Part shown: positions 54,401-62,893 of the stretch, piece by piece
Position numbering within the stretch: position 1 is the stretch's first letter
Layout of the letters: the number at the start of each line of letters is the position of its first letter
NCBI RefSeq assembly: GCF_006517255.1
Contig: NZ_CP041185.1
Location: forward strand, 620,001-684,000
Direction: 5' to 3'
From: Janthinobacterium tructae
GTDB lineage: Bacteria; Pseudomonadota; Gammaproteobacteria; Burkholderiales; Burkholderiaceae_D
DNA: 64,000 nt
Position numbers and translations under genes: made by a program
Notes under the pieces: model-generated
Databases searched by the model: none
What the model saw: only the letters and a program-made list of their open reading frames with translations
Told to the model about the DNA's origin: nothing

Positions 54401-57400
54401 CCAGCATCAGCAAAGCCAGCCTGATCGTGTCGGGCATTGCCGCCGCCAATAAAACTTATGACGCCACCACCGGCGCGGCCCTGAGCGGCACGGCCGCCGT
54501 GACCGCGCTGGGCAGCGACAGCGTCTCGGTGATTGGCGCCGGCGCCGGCAGCTTTGCCGACGCCAATGCCGGCAGCAACAAGGCGGTCAGCGTGACCGGC
54601 TATACGCTCACTGGCGTTGATGCCGGCAACTACAACCTGGTGCAGCCGGCCGGCGTGAGCGCTACTATCCACAAGGCCGATGTCATCGTGTCCGGCAGCA
54701 AAACCTACGATGGCACGACGTCGGTGGCGGGCAGCACGCTGACGGCAACCGGCGTGGCCGGGCAGCAGTTCAGCGTCACGGGCGCCGGCGACGCCTCGAA
54801 CTTGAGCAGCAAGAACGTGCAAAGCGGTGCGGCGCTTGCCAGCGCCACGGGCCTGAGCCTGGGCAGCAGCAGCAACGGCGGCCAGGCCAGCAACTACAAC
54901 GCGATTGGCGTGGCCGGCAGCAGCTATACGGTCACTGCCAAAGGCATTACGCTGACCGGCATCAGCGCGCTCGACAAGACCTATGACGCCACAACCACGG
55001 CCACGCTCAACACCACCAACGTGGCGTACTCGGGCCTGGTTGGCGGCGACTCGGTCTCGCTGGCAGGCAGCGGCACGGGCAATTTTTTGACGAAGAATGT
55101 GGGTGTCAACAAGCCCGTGACGGTGAGCGGCTATACGCTGTCAGGGCTAGATGCCGGCAATTACGTGGTCACCCAGCCGACCGGCCTGACGGCCAGCATC
55201 AGCAAAGCCAGCCTGGTGGTGTCGGGCATTGCGGCCGCCAATAAAACTTATGACGCCACCACCGGCGCGGCCCTGAGCGGCACGGCCGCCGTGACCGCGC
55301 TGGGCAGCGACATTGTGTCGGTGGCGGGCACCGGTGCCGGCAGCTTTGCCGACGCCAATGCCGACAGCAACAAGGCGGTCAGCGTGACCGGCTATACGCT
55401 CACTGGCGTTGATGCCGGCAATTACGACGTGGTGCAGCCGAACGCGGTGACCGCTACCATCCACAAGGCGGATGTCATCGTGTCCGGCAGTAAAACCTAC
55501 GACGGCGCCACGTCGGTGGCGGGCAGCACCTTGACGGCGACCGGCGTGGCCGGGCAGATCTTCAGCGTCACGGGCGCCGGCGACGCCTCGAACTTGAGCA
55601 GCAAGAACGTGCAAAGCGGCGCGGCGCTTGCCAGCGCCACTGGCCTGAGCCTGGGCAGCAGCAGCAACGGCGGCCTGGCCAGCAATTACAATGCGATTGG
55701 CGTGGCCGGCAGCAGCTATACGGTCACTGCCAAAGGCATCACGCTGGTCGGCATCAGCGCGCTCGACAAGACCTATGACGCCACCACCACGGCCACGCTC
55801 AACACCAACAACGTGGCGTACTCGGGCCTGGTTGGCGGCGACTCGGTCTCGCTGGCAGGCAGCGGCACGAGCAGCTTTGCGGACAAGAACGCCGGCGCCA
55901 ACAAGGCGGTGACGGTGAGCGGCTATACGCTGTCCGGCGCAGACGCCGGCAATTACGTGGTGACGCAACCATCCGGCCTGACGGCCAGCATCAGCAAGGC
56001 CAGCCTGATCGTGTCGGGCATTGCGGCCGCCAATAAAACTTATGACGCCACCACGGGCGCGACATTGAGCGGCACGGCCGCCGTGAGCGCACTGGGCAGC
56101 GACAGCGTCTCGGTGATTGGCGCCGGCGCCGGCAGCTTTGCCGACGCCAATGCCGGCAGCAACAAGGCGGTCAGCGTGACCGGCTATACGCTCACTGGCG
56201 TTGATGCCGGCAATTACGACGTGGTGCAGCCGAACGCGGTGAGCGCTACTATCCACAAGGCCGATGTCATCGTGTCCGGCAGCAAAACCTACGATGGCAC
56301 GACGTCGGTGGCGGGCAGCACGCTGACGGCAACCGGCGTGGCCGGGCAGCAGTTCAGCGTCACGGGCGCCGGCGACGCCTCGAACTTGAGCAGCAAGAAC
56401 GTGCAAAGCGGTGCGGCGCTTGCCAGCGCCACGGGCCTGAGCCTGGGCAGCAGCAGCAACGGCGGCCAGGCCAGCAACTACAACGCGATTGGCGTGGCCG
56501 GCAGCAGCTATACGGTCACTGCCAAAGGCATCACGCTGACCGGCATCAGCGCGCTCGACAAGACCTATGACGCCACAACCACGGCCACGCTCAACACCAC
56601 CAACGTGGCGTACTCGGGCCTGGTTGGCGGCGACTCGGTCTCGCTGGCAGGCAGCGGCACGGGCAGCTTTGCGGACAAGAATGCCGGCGCCAACAAGGCC
56701 GTGACCGTGAGCGGCTACACCCTGGCCGGGCTGGATGCCGGCAACTACGTGGTGACGCAACCGAGCGGCCTGACGGCGACCATCAACAAGGCCATCCTGG
56801 CCGTATCGGGCATCGCCGCCGTCGATAAAACCTATGACGCCACCACCGGCGCGGCCCTGAGCGGCACGGCCGCCGTGGCTGCCCTGGGCAGCGACAGCGT
56901 GTCGGTAACGGGCTCGGGCGTGGGCAGCTTTGCGGACAAGAACGCCGGCGCCAACAAGGCGGTGACCGTGAGCGGCTACACCCTGGCCGGGCTGGACGCC
57001 GGCAATTACGTGGTCGAGCAACCGGGCGGCCTGACGGCGACCATCAACAAGGCCAGCCTGGCCGTATCGGGTATCGCCGCCGTCGATAAAACCTATGACG
57101 CCACCACCGGCGCGGCCCTGAGCGGTACGGCTGCCGTGGCGGCACTGGGCAGCGACAGCGTGTCGGTAACGGGCACGGGCGTCGGCAGCTTTGCGGACAA
57201 GAACGCCGGTGCCAACAAGGCGGTCAGCGTGAGCGGCTACACCCTGGCCGGGCTGGATGCCGGCAATTACGTGGTCGAGCAACCGGGCGGCCTGACGGCG
57301 ACCATCAACAAGGCCAGCCTGGCCGTATCGGGCATCGCCGCCGTCGATAAAACCTATGACGCCACCACCGGCGCGGCCCTGAGCGGCACGGCTGCCGTGG

Positions 57401-60225
57401 CGGCATTGGGCAGCGACAGCGTGTCGGTCACGGGCGCGGGCGTGGGCAGCTTTGCGGACAAGAACGCCGGTGCCAACAAGGCGGTGACCGTGAGCGGCTA
57501 CACCCTGGCCGGGCTGGACGCCGGCAATTACGTGGTCGAGCAACCGGGCGGCCTGACGGCGACCATCAACAAGGCCAGCCTGGCCGTATCGGGCATCGCC
57601 GCCGTCGATAAAACCTATGACGCCACCACCGGCGCGGCCCTGAGCGGCACGGCCGCCGTGGCTGCCCTGGGCAGCGACAGCGTGTCGGTCACGGGCACGG
57701 GCGTGGGCAGCTTTGCGGACAAGAACGCCGGCGTGAACAAGGCGGTGACCGTGAGCGGCTACACCCTGGCCGGGCTGGACGCCGGCAATTACGTGGTCGA
57801 GCAACCGGGCGGCCTGACGGCGACCATCAACAAGGCCAGCCTGGCCGTATCGGGCATCGCCGCCGTCGATAAAACCTATGATGCCACCACCGGCGCGGCC
57901 CTGAGCGGCACGGCCGCCGTGGCTGCCCTGGGCAGCGACAGCGTGTCGGTAACGGGCACGGGCGTCGGCAGCTTTGCGGACAAGAACGCCGGTGCCAACA
58001 AGGCGGTCAGCGTGAGTGGCTACACCCTGGCCGGGCTGGACGCCGGCAATTACGTGGTCGAGCAACCGGGCGGCCTGACGGCAAGCATCAACAAGGCCAG
58101 CCTGGCCGTATCGGGCATCGCCGCCGTCGATAAAACCTATGACGCCACCACCGGCGCGACCCTGAGCGGCACGGCTGCCGTGGCGGCACTGGGCAGCGAC
58201 AGCGTGTCGGTCACGGGCGCGGGCGTGGGCAGTTTTGCGGACAAGAACGCCGGCGCCAACAAGGCGGTGACGGTGAGCGGCTATACGCTGTCGGGGCTGG
58301 ATGCCGGCAATTACGTGGTGACGCAACCGGGCGGCCTGACGGCGAGCATCAACAAGGCCAGCCTGGCCGTATCGGGCATCGCCGCCGTCGATAAAACCTA
58401 TGACGCCACCACCGGCGCGGCCCTGAGCGGCACGGCCGCCGTGGCTGCCCTGGGCAGCGACAGCGTGTCGGTCACGGGAGCGGGCGTCGGCAGCTTTGCG
58501 GACAAGAACGCCGGCGTGAACAAGGCGGTGACCGTGAGCGGCTACACCCTGGCCGGGCTGGATGCCGGCAACTACGTGGTCGAGCAACCGGGCGGCCTGA
58601 CGGCCAGCATCAGCAAGGCAATCCTGGCCGTATCGGGCATCGCCGCCGTCGATAAAACCTATGACGCCACCACCGGCGCGACCCTGAGCGGCACGGCTGC
58701 CGTGGCGGCACTGGGCAGCGACAGCGTGTCGGTCACGGGCGCGGGCGTGGGCAGTTTTGCGGACAAGAACGCCGGCGCCAACAAGGCGGTGACGGTGAGC
58801 GGCTATACGCTGTCGGGGCTGGATGCCGGCAATTACGTGGTGACGCAACCGGGCGGCCTGACGGCGAGCATCAACAAGGCCAGCCTGGCCGTATCGGGCA
58901 TCGCCGCCGTCGATAAAACCTATGACGCCACCACCGGCGCGGCCCTGAGCGGCACGGCTGCCGTGGCGGCATTGGGCAGCGACAGCGTGTCGGTCACGGG
59001 CGCGGGCGTGGGCAGCTTTGCGGACAAGAACGCCGGTGCCAACAAGGCGGTGACCGTGAGCGGCTACACCCTGGCCGGGCTGGACGCCGGCAATTACGTG
59101 GTCGAGCAACCGGGCGGCCTGACGGCGACCATCAACAAGGCCAGCCTGGCCGTATCGGGCATCGCCGCCGTCGATAAAACCTATGACGCCACCACCGGCG
59201 CGGCCCTGAGCGGCACGGCCGCCGTGGCTGCCCTGGGCAGCGACAGCGTGTCGGTCACGGGCACGGGCGTGGGCAGCTTTGCGGACAAGAACGCCGGCGC
59301 CAACAAGGCGGTGACCGTGAGCGGCTACACCCTGGCCGGGCTGGATGCCGGCAACTACGTGGTCGAGCAACCGGGCGGCCTGACGGCGAGCATCAACAAG
59401 GCCAGCCTGGCCGTATCGGGCATCGCCGCCGTCGATAAAACCTATGATGCCACCACCGGCGCGGCCCTGAGCGGCACGGCCGCCGTGGCGGCACTGGGCA
59501 GCGACAGCGTGTCGGTCACGGGCGCGGGCGTGGGCAGCTTTGCGGACAAGAACGCCGGCGCCAACAAGGCGGTGACCGTGAGCGGCTACACCCTGGCCGG
59601 GCTGGACGCCGGCAACTACGTGGTCGAGCAACCGGGCGGCCTGACGGCGAGCATTGCCCGTGCAGCGCTGACGGTCAGTGGCATCACTGCAGCCGATAAA
59701 GCTTTCGACGGTAGCACTGCCGCCACGGTCAGCACCGCCAATGCGACGCTGGCAGGCAAGTTTGGCTCGGATGACATCACACTCGCGTCGACCGGCCAGT
59801 TTTCCGACGCCGCCGCTGGTGTTGGCAAGACGGTCAATCTGAGCAGCACTTATGGCGGTGCCGATATCGGCAATTACATCGTTACTGGACAAGCACAGGC
59901 AATCGCCAGTATCACGGGAGGGCCTGTCGTTGTGCCCGGCACGCCGACGCCGCAAGTTCAAAGCGCGGTGACGCAAATGCAGTCCTCCTTGCTACCACCG
60001 CAAGCCTTGGCGCAGTCGCAAGTATTGAGCCTGTCCACGACGCTGGTGGTGCAGCAGCTGACTGACTCCGGCAGCAGCAACAGCGACAGTAATGAGCGCT
60101 CGAAAGAAACGATGAGCCTGCCGTTAATCAATACTGCAACAGGATTTGGCACGCCCGCGCCGCTACTGAAAATTCAAAATGGCGGCATGCAATTGCCGCT
60201 CGTCGCTACCAGCAGCAAAGAGTGA
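51403..60225 (+). CDS. Two-partner-secretion exoprotein with 25 YDG repeats (TpsA, filamentous-haemagglutinin type)
   Basis: A 2940-residue protein. Residues 1-52 form an extended signal peptide (ESPR: MNRIYRLVWSHVHQTWVAV, then a Sec signal ending MAG). The TPS domain follows with NPNGVLFGAGSQINVGGLV at about 134-152, the hallmark recognised by TpsB. A beta-helix part runs to about 460, ending WLLDPDDITIG. From about 646 to 2850 there are 25 YDG-type domains (KTYDGTTS or KTYDATTG, ending GLDAGNYVV), in two nested tandem arrays. The C-terminus is a Ser/Gln-rich tail without a cysteine-proteinase or toxin domain. Expected to be a secreted or surface adhesin. AGGGGA precedes the ATG; the alternative start is 51415. 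The TpsB gene follows at 7 bases. Confidence 0.93.
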   Translation: MHASMNRIYRLVWSHVHQTWVAVHERARGKGKSANRRLIASVLLAASHSAMAGPTGGQVTAGNGTINQNGATTTVTQASQNLSLNWQSFNTSSGETVNFVQPSASAIAVNRIGGNSATQFYGALNANGQVYLINPNGVLFGAGSQINVGGLVASTLDTGDAGLGGATRRFTGSGSGSIINQGAINTGNGGYVAFIGNQVSNSGTINARAGTVALGAGSDVTLSFSGDSLVQLQVNQGTLNNLAENGGLINADGGAVWLSAGARDTVLASVVNNTGIIQARSVEQVGGTIVLGAGSAGTATNSGTLDAVGVTAGAIGGTVKVLGGAVTLAAGSLTDVSGDAGGGTALIGGNFLGAGAEQNAHTTTVAAGASIKADAMTAGNGGSVAVWSDGATQFNGSITARGGSTAGNGGQVETSGKSLNINASAAVNTGSPHGVPGDWLLDPDDITIGNNSVFNNGLNAVSYPINVDTRVLSAALNNGNVTIKTTGSSASCTGTPPCTGVSGNGDIIVLDLIGSTADYNNGNLGVLWESGDKTLTLSAYRDIYFKTTSNVRYGNAGNPSIDTFEGGIFSYGSGNVVLRADNTATGTGTVRFEGQHLNTLYLNDIRSTISIYYNPSSYNTPTAYGDYMASDPSQLTAYMAIKVGGTAASKIYDGSTTTSVSGLTPAVALPGDLALSTASAQATFANKNVGANKTVNITGIFATGTGAATTITSDGATVISYNGNNYFISGLDSKTATITAKTINLTGLTANSKTYDGTTSATLSGSASVAAGIVNGDSVTLGAGSATFADANADVGKAVTVTGYALTGVDAGNYVITLPTGLTANINKADLTLAGTKTYDGTTSVAGSTLTATGVAGQTFSVTGAGNASNLSSKNVQSGAALASITGLSLGSSNGGLASNYNAIGVAGSSYTVTAKGITLTGISALDKIYDATTTAALNTASVGYSGLINGDSVSLAGSGTGSFVTKNVGVNKAVTVSGYTLSGLDAGNYVVTQPTGLTASISKASLIVSGIAAANKTYDATTGAALSGTAAVTALGSDSVSVIGAGAGSFADANAGSNKAVSVTGYTLTGVDAGNYNLVQPAGVSATIHKADVIVSGSKTYDGTTSVAGSTLTATGVAGQQFSVTGAGDASNLSSKNVQSGAALASATGLSLGSSSNGGQASNYNAIGVAGSSYTVTAKGITLTGISALDKTYDATTTATLNTTNVAYSGLVGGDSVSLAGSGTGNFLTKNVGVNKPVTVSGYTLSGLDAGNYVVTQPTGLTASISKASLVVSGIAAANKTYDATTGAALSGTAAVTALGSDIVSVAGTGAGSFADANADSNKAVSVTGYTLTGVDAGNYDVVQPNAVTATIHKADVIVSGSKTYDGATSVAGSTLTATGVAGQIFSVTGAGDASNLSSKNVQSGAALASATGLSLGSSSNGGLASNYNAIGVAGSSYTVTAKGITLVGISALDKTYDATTTATLNTNNVAYSGLVGGDSVSLAGSGTSSFADKNAGANKAVTVSGYTLSGADAGNYVVTQPSGLTASISKASLIVSGIAAANKTYDATTGATLSGTAAVSALGSDSVSVIGAGAGSFADANAGSNKAVSVTGYTLTGVDAGNYDVVQPNAVSATIHKADVIVSGSKTYDGTTSVAGSTLTATGVAGQQFSVTGAGDASNLSSKNVQSGAALASATGLSLGSSSNGGQASNYNAIGVAGSSYTVTAKGITLTGISALDKTYDATTTATLNTTNVAYSGLVGGDSVSLAGSGTGSFADKNAGANKAVTVSGYTLAGLDAGNYVVTQPSGLTATINKAILAVSGIAAVDKTYDATTGAALSGTAAVAALGSDSVSVTGSGVGSFADKNAGANKAVTVSGYTLAGLDAGNYVVEQPGGLTATINKASLAVSGIAAVDKTYDATTGAALSGTAAVAALGSDSVSVTGTGVGSFADKNAGANKAVSVSGYTLAGLDAGNYVVEQPGGLTATINKASLAVSGIAAVDKTYDATTGAALSGTAAVAALGSDSVSVTGAGVGSFADKNAGANKAVTVSGYTLAGLDAGNYVVEQPGGLTATINKASLAVSGIAAVDKTYDATTGAALSGTAAVAALGSDSVSVTGTGVGSFADKNAGVNKAVTVSGYTLAGLDAGNYVVEQPGGLTATINKASLAVSGIAAVDKTYDATTGAALSGTAAVAALGSDSVSVTGTGVGSFADKNAGANKAVSVSGYTLAGLDAGNYVVEQPGGLTASINKASLAVSGIAAVDKTYDATTGATLSGTAAVAALGSDSVSVTGAGVGSFADKNAGANKAVTVSGYTLSGLDAGNYVVTQPGGLTASINKASLAVSGIAAVDKTYDATTGAALSGTAAVAALGSDSVSVTGAGVGSFADKNAGVNKAVTVSGYTLAGLDAGNYVVEQPGGLTASISKAILAVSGIAAVDKTYDATTGATLSGTAAVAALGSDSVSVTGAGVGSFADKNAGANKAVTVSGYTLSGLDAGNYVVTQPGGLTASINKASLAVSGIAAVDKTYDATTGAALSGTAAVAALGSDSVSVTGAGVGSFADKNAGANKAVTVSGYTLAGLDAGNYVVEQPGGLTATINKASLAVSGIAAVDKTYDATTGAALSGTAAVAALGSDSVSVTGTGVGSFADKNAGANKAVTVSGYTLAGLDAGNYVVEQPGGLTASINKASLAVSGIAAVDKTYDATTGAALSGTAAVAALGSDSVSVTGAGVGSFADKNAGANKAVTVSGYTLAGLDAGNYVVEQPGGLTASIARAALTVSGITAADKAFDGSTAATVSTANATLAGKFGSDDITLASTGQFSDAAAGVGKTVNLSSTYGGADIGNYIVTGQAQAIASITGGPVVVPGTPTPQVQSAVTQMQSSLLPPQALAQSQVLSLSTTLVVQQLTDSGSSNSDSNERSKETMSLPLINTATGFGTPAPLLKIQNGGMQLPLVATSSKE
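53884..56256 (+). repeat. Three tandem copies of a 792-bp super-repeat
   Basis: Units start at 53884, 54673, 55465 (789, 792 and 792 bases), and a partial fourth at 56257 runs to about 56790. Each encodes 264 residues made of three different YDG-type domains: a TYDGTTSVAGS type, an ALDKTYDATTTATLN type and an AANKTYDATTGAALSG type. The order is kept, showing amplification of a three-domain block. Confidence 0.9.
56821..59690 (+). repeat. Eleven tandem copies of a 261-bp repeat
   Basis: GTCGATAAAACCTATGA recurs at exact 261-base steps (56821, 57082, 57343, 57604, 57865, 58126, 58387, 58648, 58909, 59170, 59431). Each unit encodes 87 residues of one YDG domain. Copies differ by few bases (for example EQPGG or TQPGG; TGTGVG or TGAGVG), and variants recur at intervals, suggesting gene conversion and unequal exchange. 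Confidence 0.93.
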
Positions 60226-60232
60226 AGACTAT

Positions 60233-61924
60233 ATGAATACCCTATCCAAACAGCCTTTCCTGATGAAACCCTTGCTCGCCGCGTTGTTGCTTGCGTCGCT
60301 GGAGGCCCAAGCCGTTGGTCAGCAAGTGCCTCCCAACGCCGGATCTATTCTGCAACAATTGCAACCACCAATTCCCAAGGCGGCGCAAGCGACAGCGCCG
60401 ATCCTTGAGGTGCAGCCGAAAATCGATGTCGGCATGCCGCCTTCGCAGCCGTTCCACGTGAGCAAATTGCGTATCACAGGCAATACTGCGTTTGCTACAG
60501 CAACGCTGCATGCATTGATCGCCGATCAGGAAGGTAAAAATCTGACGCTGGCGCAACTCGAAGAGCTCGCCGGGCGCATTACCGCATACTATCAGGCTCA
60601 CGGATTTCCAATTACACGGGCCATCATTCCGGTGCAGTCGATTACCGACGGCGTCGTTATTATCCAGGTTGTCGAGGCGCACTATGACAACGTCCGGCTC
60701 AACAATCAAAGCGAGGTGAGCGATGATTTACTCCAGTCCTTTCTGAAGCCGCTCGCTACAGGAAAATTAATTGTCGATGACGAACTCAACCATGCTTTGC
60801 TGTTGCTGTCGGATGTGCCAGGCGTGGGCGTGAATGCGGTGCTCAAGCCGGGAGCGACCACCGGTACGTCCGACATCGATATCGAGACGCGGTACATTCC
60901 GGCGACGCTGGCTAACTTGTCTCTGGATAACTACGGTAACCGCTATATCGGCCGCACGCGCCTGAGCGGCAATGTCAATATTATCAATCCATTCCATGCC
61001 GGTGACACACTGAGCGCCAACATGACCACCACCGGAGAAGGCATGAATTATCTCCGGGCGGCATATGACACGTTGCTCAACGGTCAGGGGACCCGGATTG
61101 GCACCGCATATTCTGCTCTGCGTTACAAGCTCGGCAGCACTGCCCGCGCCCTTGATGCGAATGGCACTGCGGCAGTCGGCAGCCTGTGGATAAGACATCC
61201 ATTGATTCGTACCAGGCAATATAACCTCTATGCCCAACTGCAATATGAAGCCAAGACGCTGCATGATCGCGTCGATGTCACCGGCATCCGTACTGACCGG
61301 CAGCTCAGTAACTGGATAGCCAGTATCAACGCTGATTATCGCGACAGCCTGCTGGCAGGCGGCATGAGCACAGGATCGCTGAGTTGGACTAGCGGACGTA
61401 CCAGTTTTGACGATGCCGCCGCCGCATCGGATGCCGCGACCGCGCGTTCGAGCGGTACATTCTCGAAGTGGAATGTCAATCTCGCCCGCTTGCAGGGACT
61501 GACGCCGCGCGACTCGCTGTATCTCAGTTTTTCCGGGCAATGGGCAGACCGCAATCTGGATTCCGCCGAGAAGATGGCCATTGGCGGCCCCTATACTGTC
61601 CGTGCTTATGACATCGGTGCGCTTTCAGGCGACACCGGTTATGCCGCCAGTGTGGAAATACGCCATGAGTTGGGACGGCTGTTGTCAGGATCATGGCAGG
61701 CGCAGGTGTTTATCGACAATGCTTATGTCAAGGTCAACCGCCAGCCTTGGGCCGTGACTGTGAACAGTGCAACCTTGTCCGGCGCCGGCGTCGGCCTGAG
61801 CTGGGTCGGCCCCGACCTGTGGCGCGCGAGTGCCGCCGTGGCAACCCGCGTGGGCGCGGTGCCTGCGCTGTTGTTCCGGCAGTCGTCGGCGCATGCCTGG
61901 CTGCTCGTAAGCAAGGCATTCTGA
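60233..61924 (+). CDS. TpsB outer-membrane transporter (ShlB/FhaC/HecB family)
   Basis: A 563-residue protein. A signal peptide (about 1-27) is followed by a proline-rich linker and POTRA-type domains (FHVSKLRITGNTAFATATLH, then LEELAGRITAYYQAHGFPITRAIIPVQ, which is the POTRA_2 motif). The 16-strand beta-barrel with NRYIGRTRLSGNVNIINPFHAGD and SMSTGSLSW-like strands ends in LLVSKAF, an outer-membrane barrel C-terminus with terminal Phe. It exports the adjacent TpsA exoprotein. It begins seven bases after the TpsA stop. Confidence 0.93.
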   Translation: MNTLSKQPFLMKPLLAALLLASLEAQAVGQQVPPNAGSILQQLQPPIPKAAQATAPILEVQPKIDVGMPPSQPFHVSKLRITGNTAFATATLHALIADQEGKNLTLAQLEELAGRITAYYQAHGFPITRAIIPVQSITDGVVIIQVVEAHYDNVRLNNQSEVSDDLLQSFLKPLATGKLIVDDELNHALLLLSDVPGVGVNAVLKPGATTGTSDIDIETRYIPATLANLSLDNYGNRYIGRTRLSGNVNIINPFHAGDTLSANMTTTGEGMNYLRAAYDTLLNGQGTRIGTAYSALRYKLGSTARALDANGTAAVGSLWIRHPLIRTRQYNLYAQLQYEAKTLHDRVDVTGIRTDRQLSNWIASINADYRDSLLAGGMSTGSLSWTSGRTSFDDAAAASDAATARSSGTFSKWNVNLARLQGLTPRDSLYLSFSGQWADRNLDSAEKMAIGGPYTVRAYDIGALSGDTGYAASVEIRHELGRLLSGSWQAQVFIDNAYVKVNRQPWAVTVNSATLSGAGVGLSWVGPDLWRASAAVATRVGAVPALLFRQSSAHAWLLVSKAF

Positions 61925-61934
61925 TCGGGCAAAC

Positions 61935-61959
61935 GGCCAGGTCAGAAAACGACCTGGCC
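61935..61959. terminator. Hairpin after tpsB
   Basis: GGCCAGGTC, seven-base loop AGAAAAC, GACCTGGCC; a perfect 9-base stem about ten bases after the TpsB stop. No T-run follows, so it is a probable but not certain terminator of the surface-protein operon. Confidence 0.55.
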
Positions 61960-62092
61960 GCCATCGTTGGCTTAGCCAGGTGCCGGCCCTGTGCCGAGCG
62001 ACAAAATCATGCACCGCCTGCGTGAAAAAGGCCATGATGAATGTCTCCTGGCCGGGATTTTTCTGATGCATGAGTCATGCCAGGAGCAACGC

Positions 62093-62893
62093 TCAGTTGT
62101 GGTTGGCGGCGGGCGGGATGTTCCCTGGCTGTGGGGCCATCCGCCCCAGCCATTGCACCAGCGTGTCCGCCACCCAATCGCCATCGTCGAGCGGCAAGTC
62201 GTGGCCGGCGTCGGGGTGGAGCATGCAGGCGGCGTCCCATGCCTGCGCCAGTTGCTGCGAGCAGCGGTGGTCGACCAGGCGGTCGCGCGCGCCGGCCAGG
62301 ATCAGCACGGGCATGGCGGGGCGGCGGGCCGGGGCGCGGTAGCGGGCGGCCGACAGGAGCTGGCGCAGCGCGTTGCGGCGGCTGACCGGGTATTCCTGCT
62401 GAAAACTGAGCCAATCGGCCAGCAGCGCGGGATTGCCATGGGCATTCCTGCGGCTGGTCAGGCGCAATATCAGCGCTTCCTGGCTACTTTTGTCGCCCAG
62501 CAGCAGCTGGCGCAGCAGCGCGCCGTAGTTTTGCCAGCGCAGGCGACGGTAAAACGGGCTGTGCGGGCGCATGCTGGTGTTGATCAGCACGCATAACGCG
62601 ACTTCCTGCGGATAGCGCTGCGCCCATTCGACCGCTACCATGCCGCCCAGCGACAGGGCCAGCAGGCGGTAGGGCGGCGCGATGCCCCGTTCGGACAAAT
62701 CCTGGCGGCAAAATTCCACCATCTCGGCCACCCGCGTGGGGCTGTCCATCGCGTGCCGCTCGCCATTGCCGGGCAAGTCGGGCGTGACGATGGCCGCGCC
62801 GGGAATCGATTGCGCCAGCCGGGCAGGAAAACCGCCCCAGTGGCGCTGTTCGCGCATCAGGCCGCGCAATAAAATCCAGGTGGGCGGCGTCAT
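62093..62893 (-). CDS. Alpha/beta-fold hydrolase
   Basis: A 266-residue hydrolase. WILLRGLMREQRHWGGFPARL is the oxyanion side, the nucleophile elbow LALSLGGMVAVEWAQRYP carries Ser81, the Asp is in LILAGARDRLVDHR and the His in LHPDAGHDLPLDDGDW. It is of the general esterase/lipase or haloperoxidase-like group; substrate unknown. It begins four bases inside the end of the carboxypeptidase-like gene (ATGA overlap), so the two are cotranslated. Confidence 0.85.
   Translation of the reverse strand: MTPPTWILLRGLMREQRHWGGFPARLAQSIPGAAIVTPDLPGNGERHAMDSPTRVAEMVEFCRQDLSERGIAPPYRLLALSLGGMVAVEWAQRYPQEVALCVLINTSMRPHSPFYRRLRWQNYGALLRQLLLGDKSSQEALILRLTSRRNAHGNPALLADWLSFQQEYPVSRRNALRQLLSAARYRAPARRPAMPVLILAGARDRLVDHRCSQQLAQAWDAACMLHPDAGHDLPLDDGDWVADTLVQWLGRMAPQPGNIPPAANHN

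Noticed and set aside
55147..59976. A 1609-codon minus-strand open frame opposite the YDG repeats
   Set aside because: It exists because the repeat unit happens to lack stops in that antisense frame and is copied many times. Its product is Arg/His/Gly-rich without a known fold, and the + strand protein is clearly real.
61691..62035. Minus-strand frame starting MAFFTQAVHDFVARH with an AGGAG-like site
   Set aside because: The first 20 residues look natural and the ribosome site is good, but the rest overlaps the 3' end of the tpsB gene antisense and has shadow-like composition. A very short peptide cannot be excluded.
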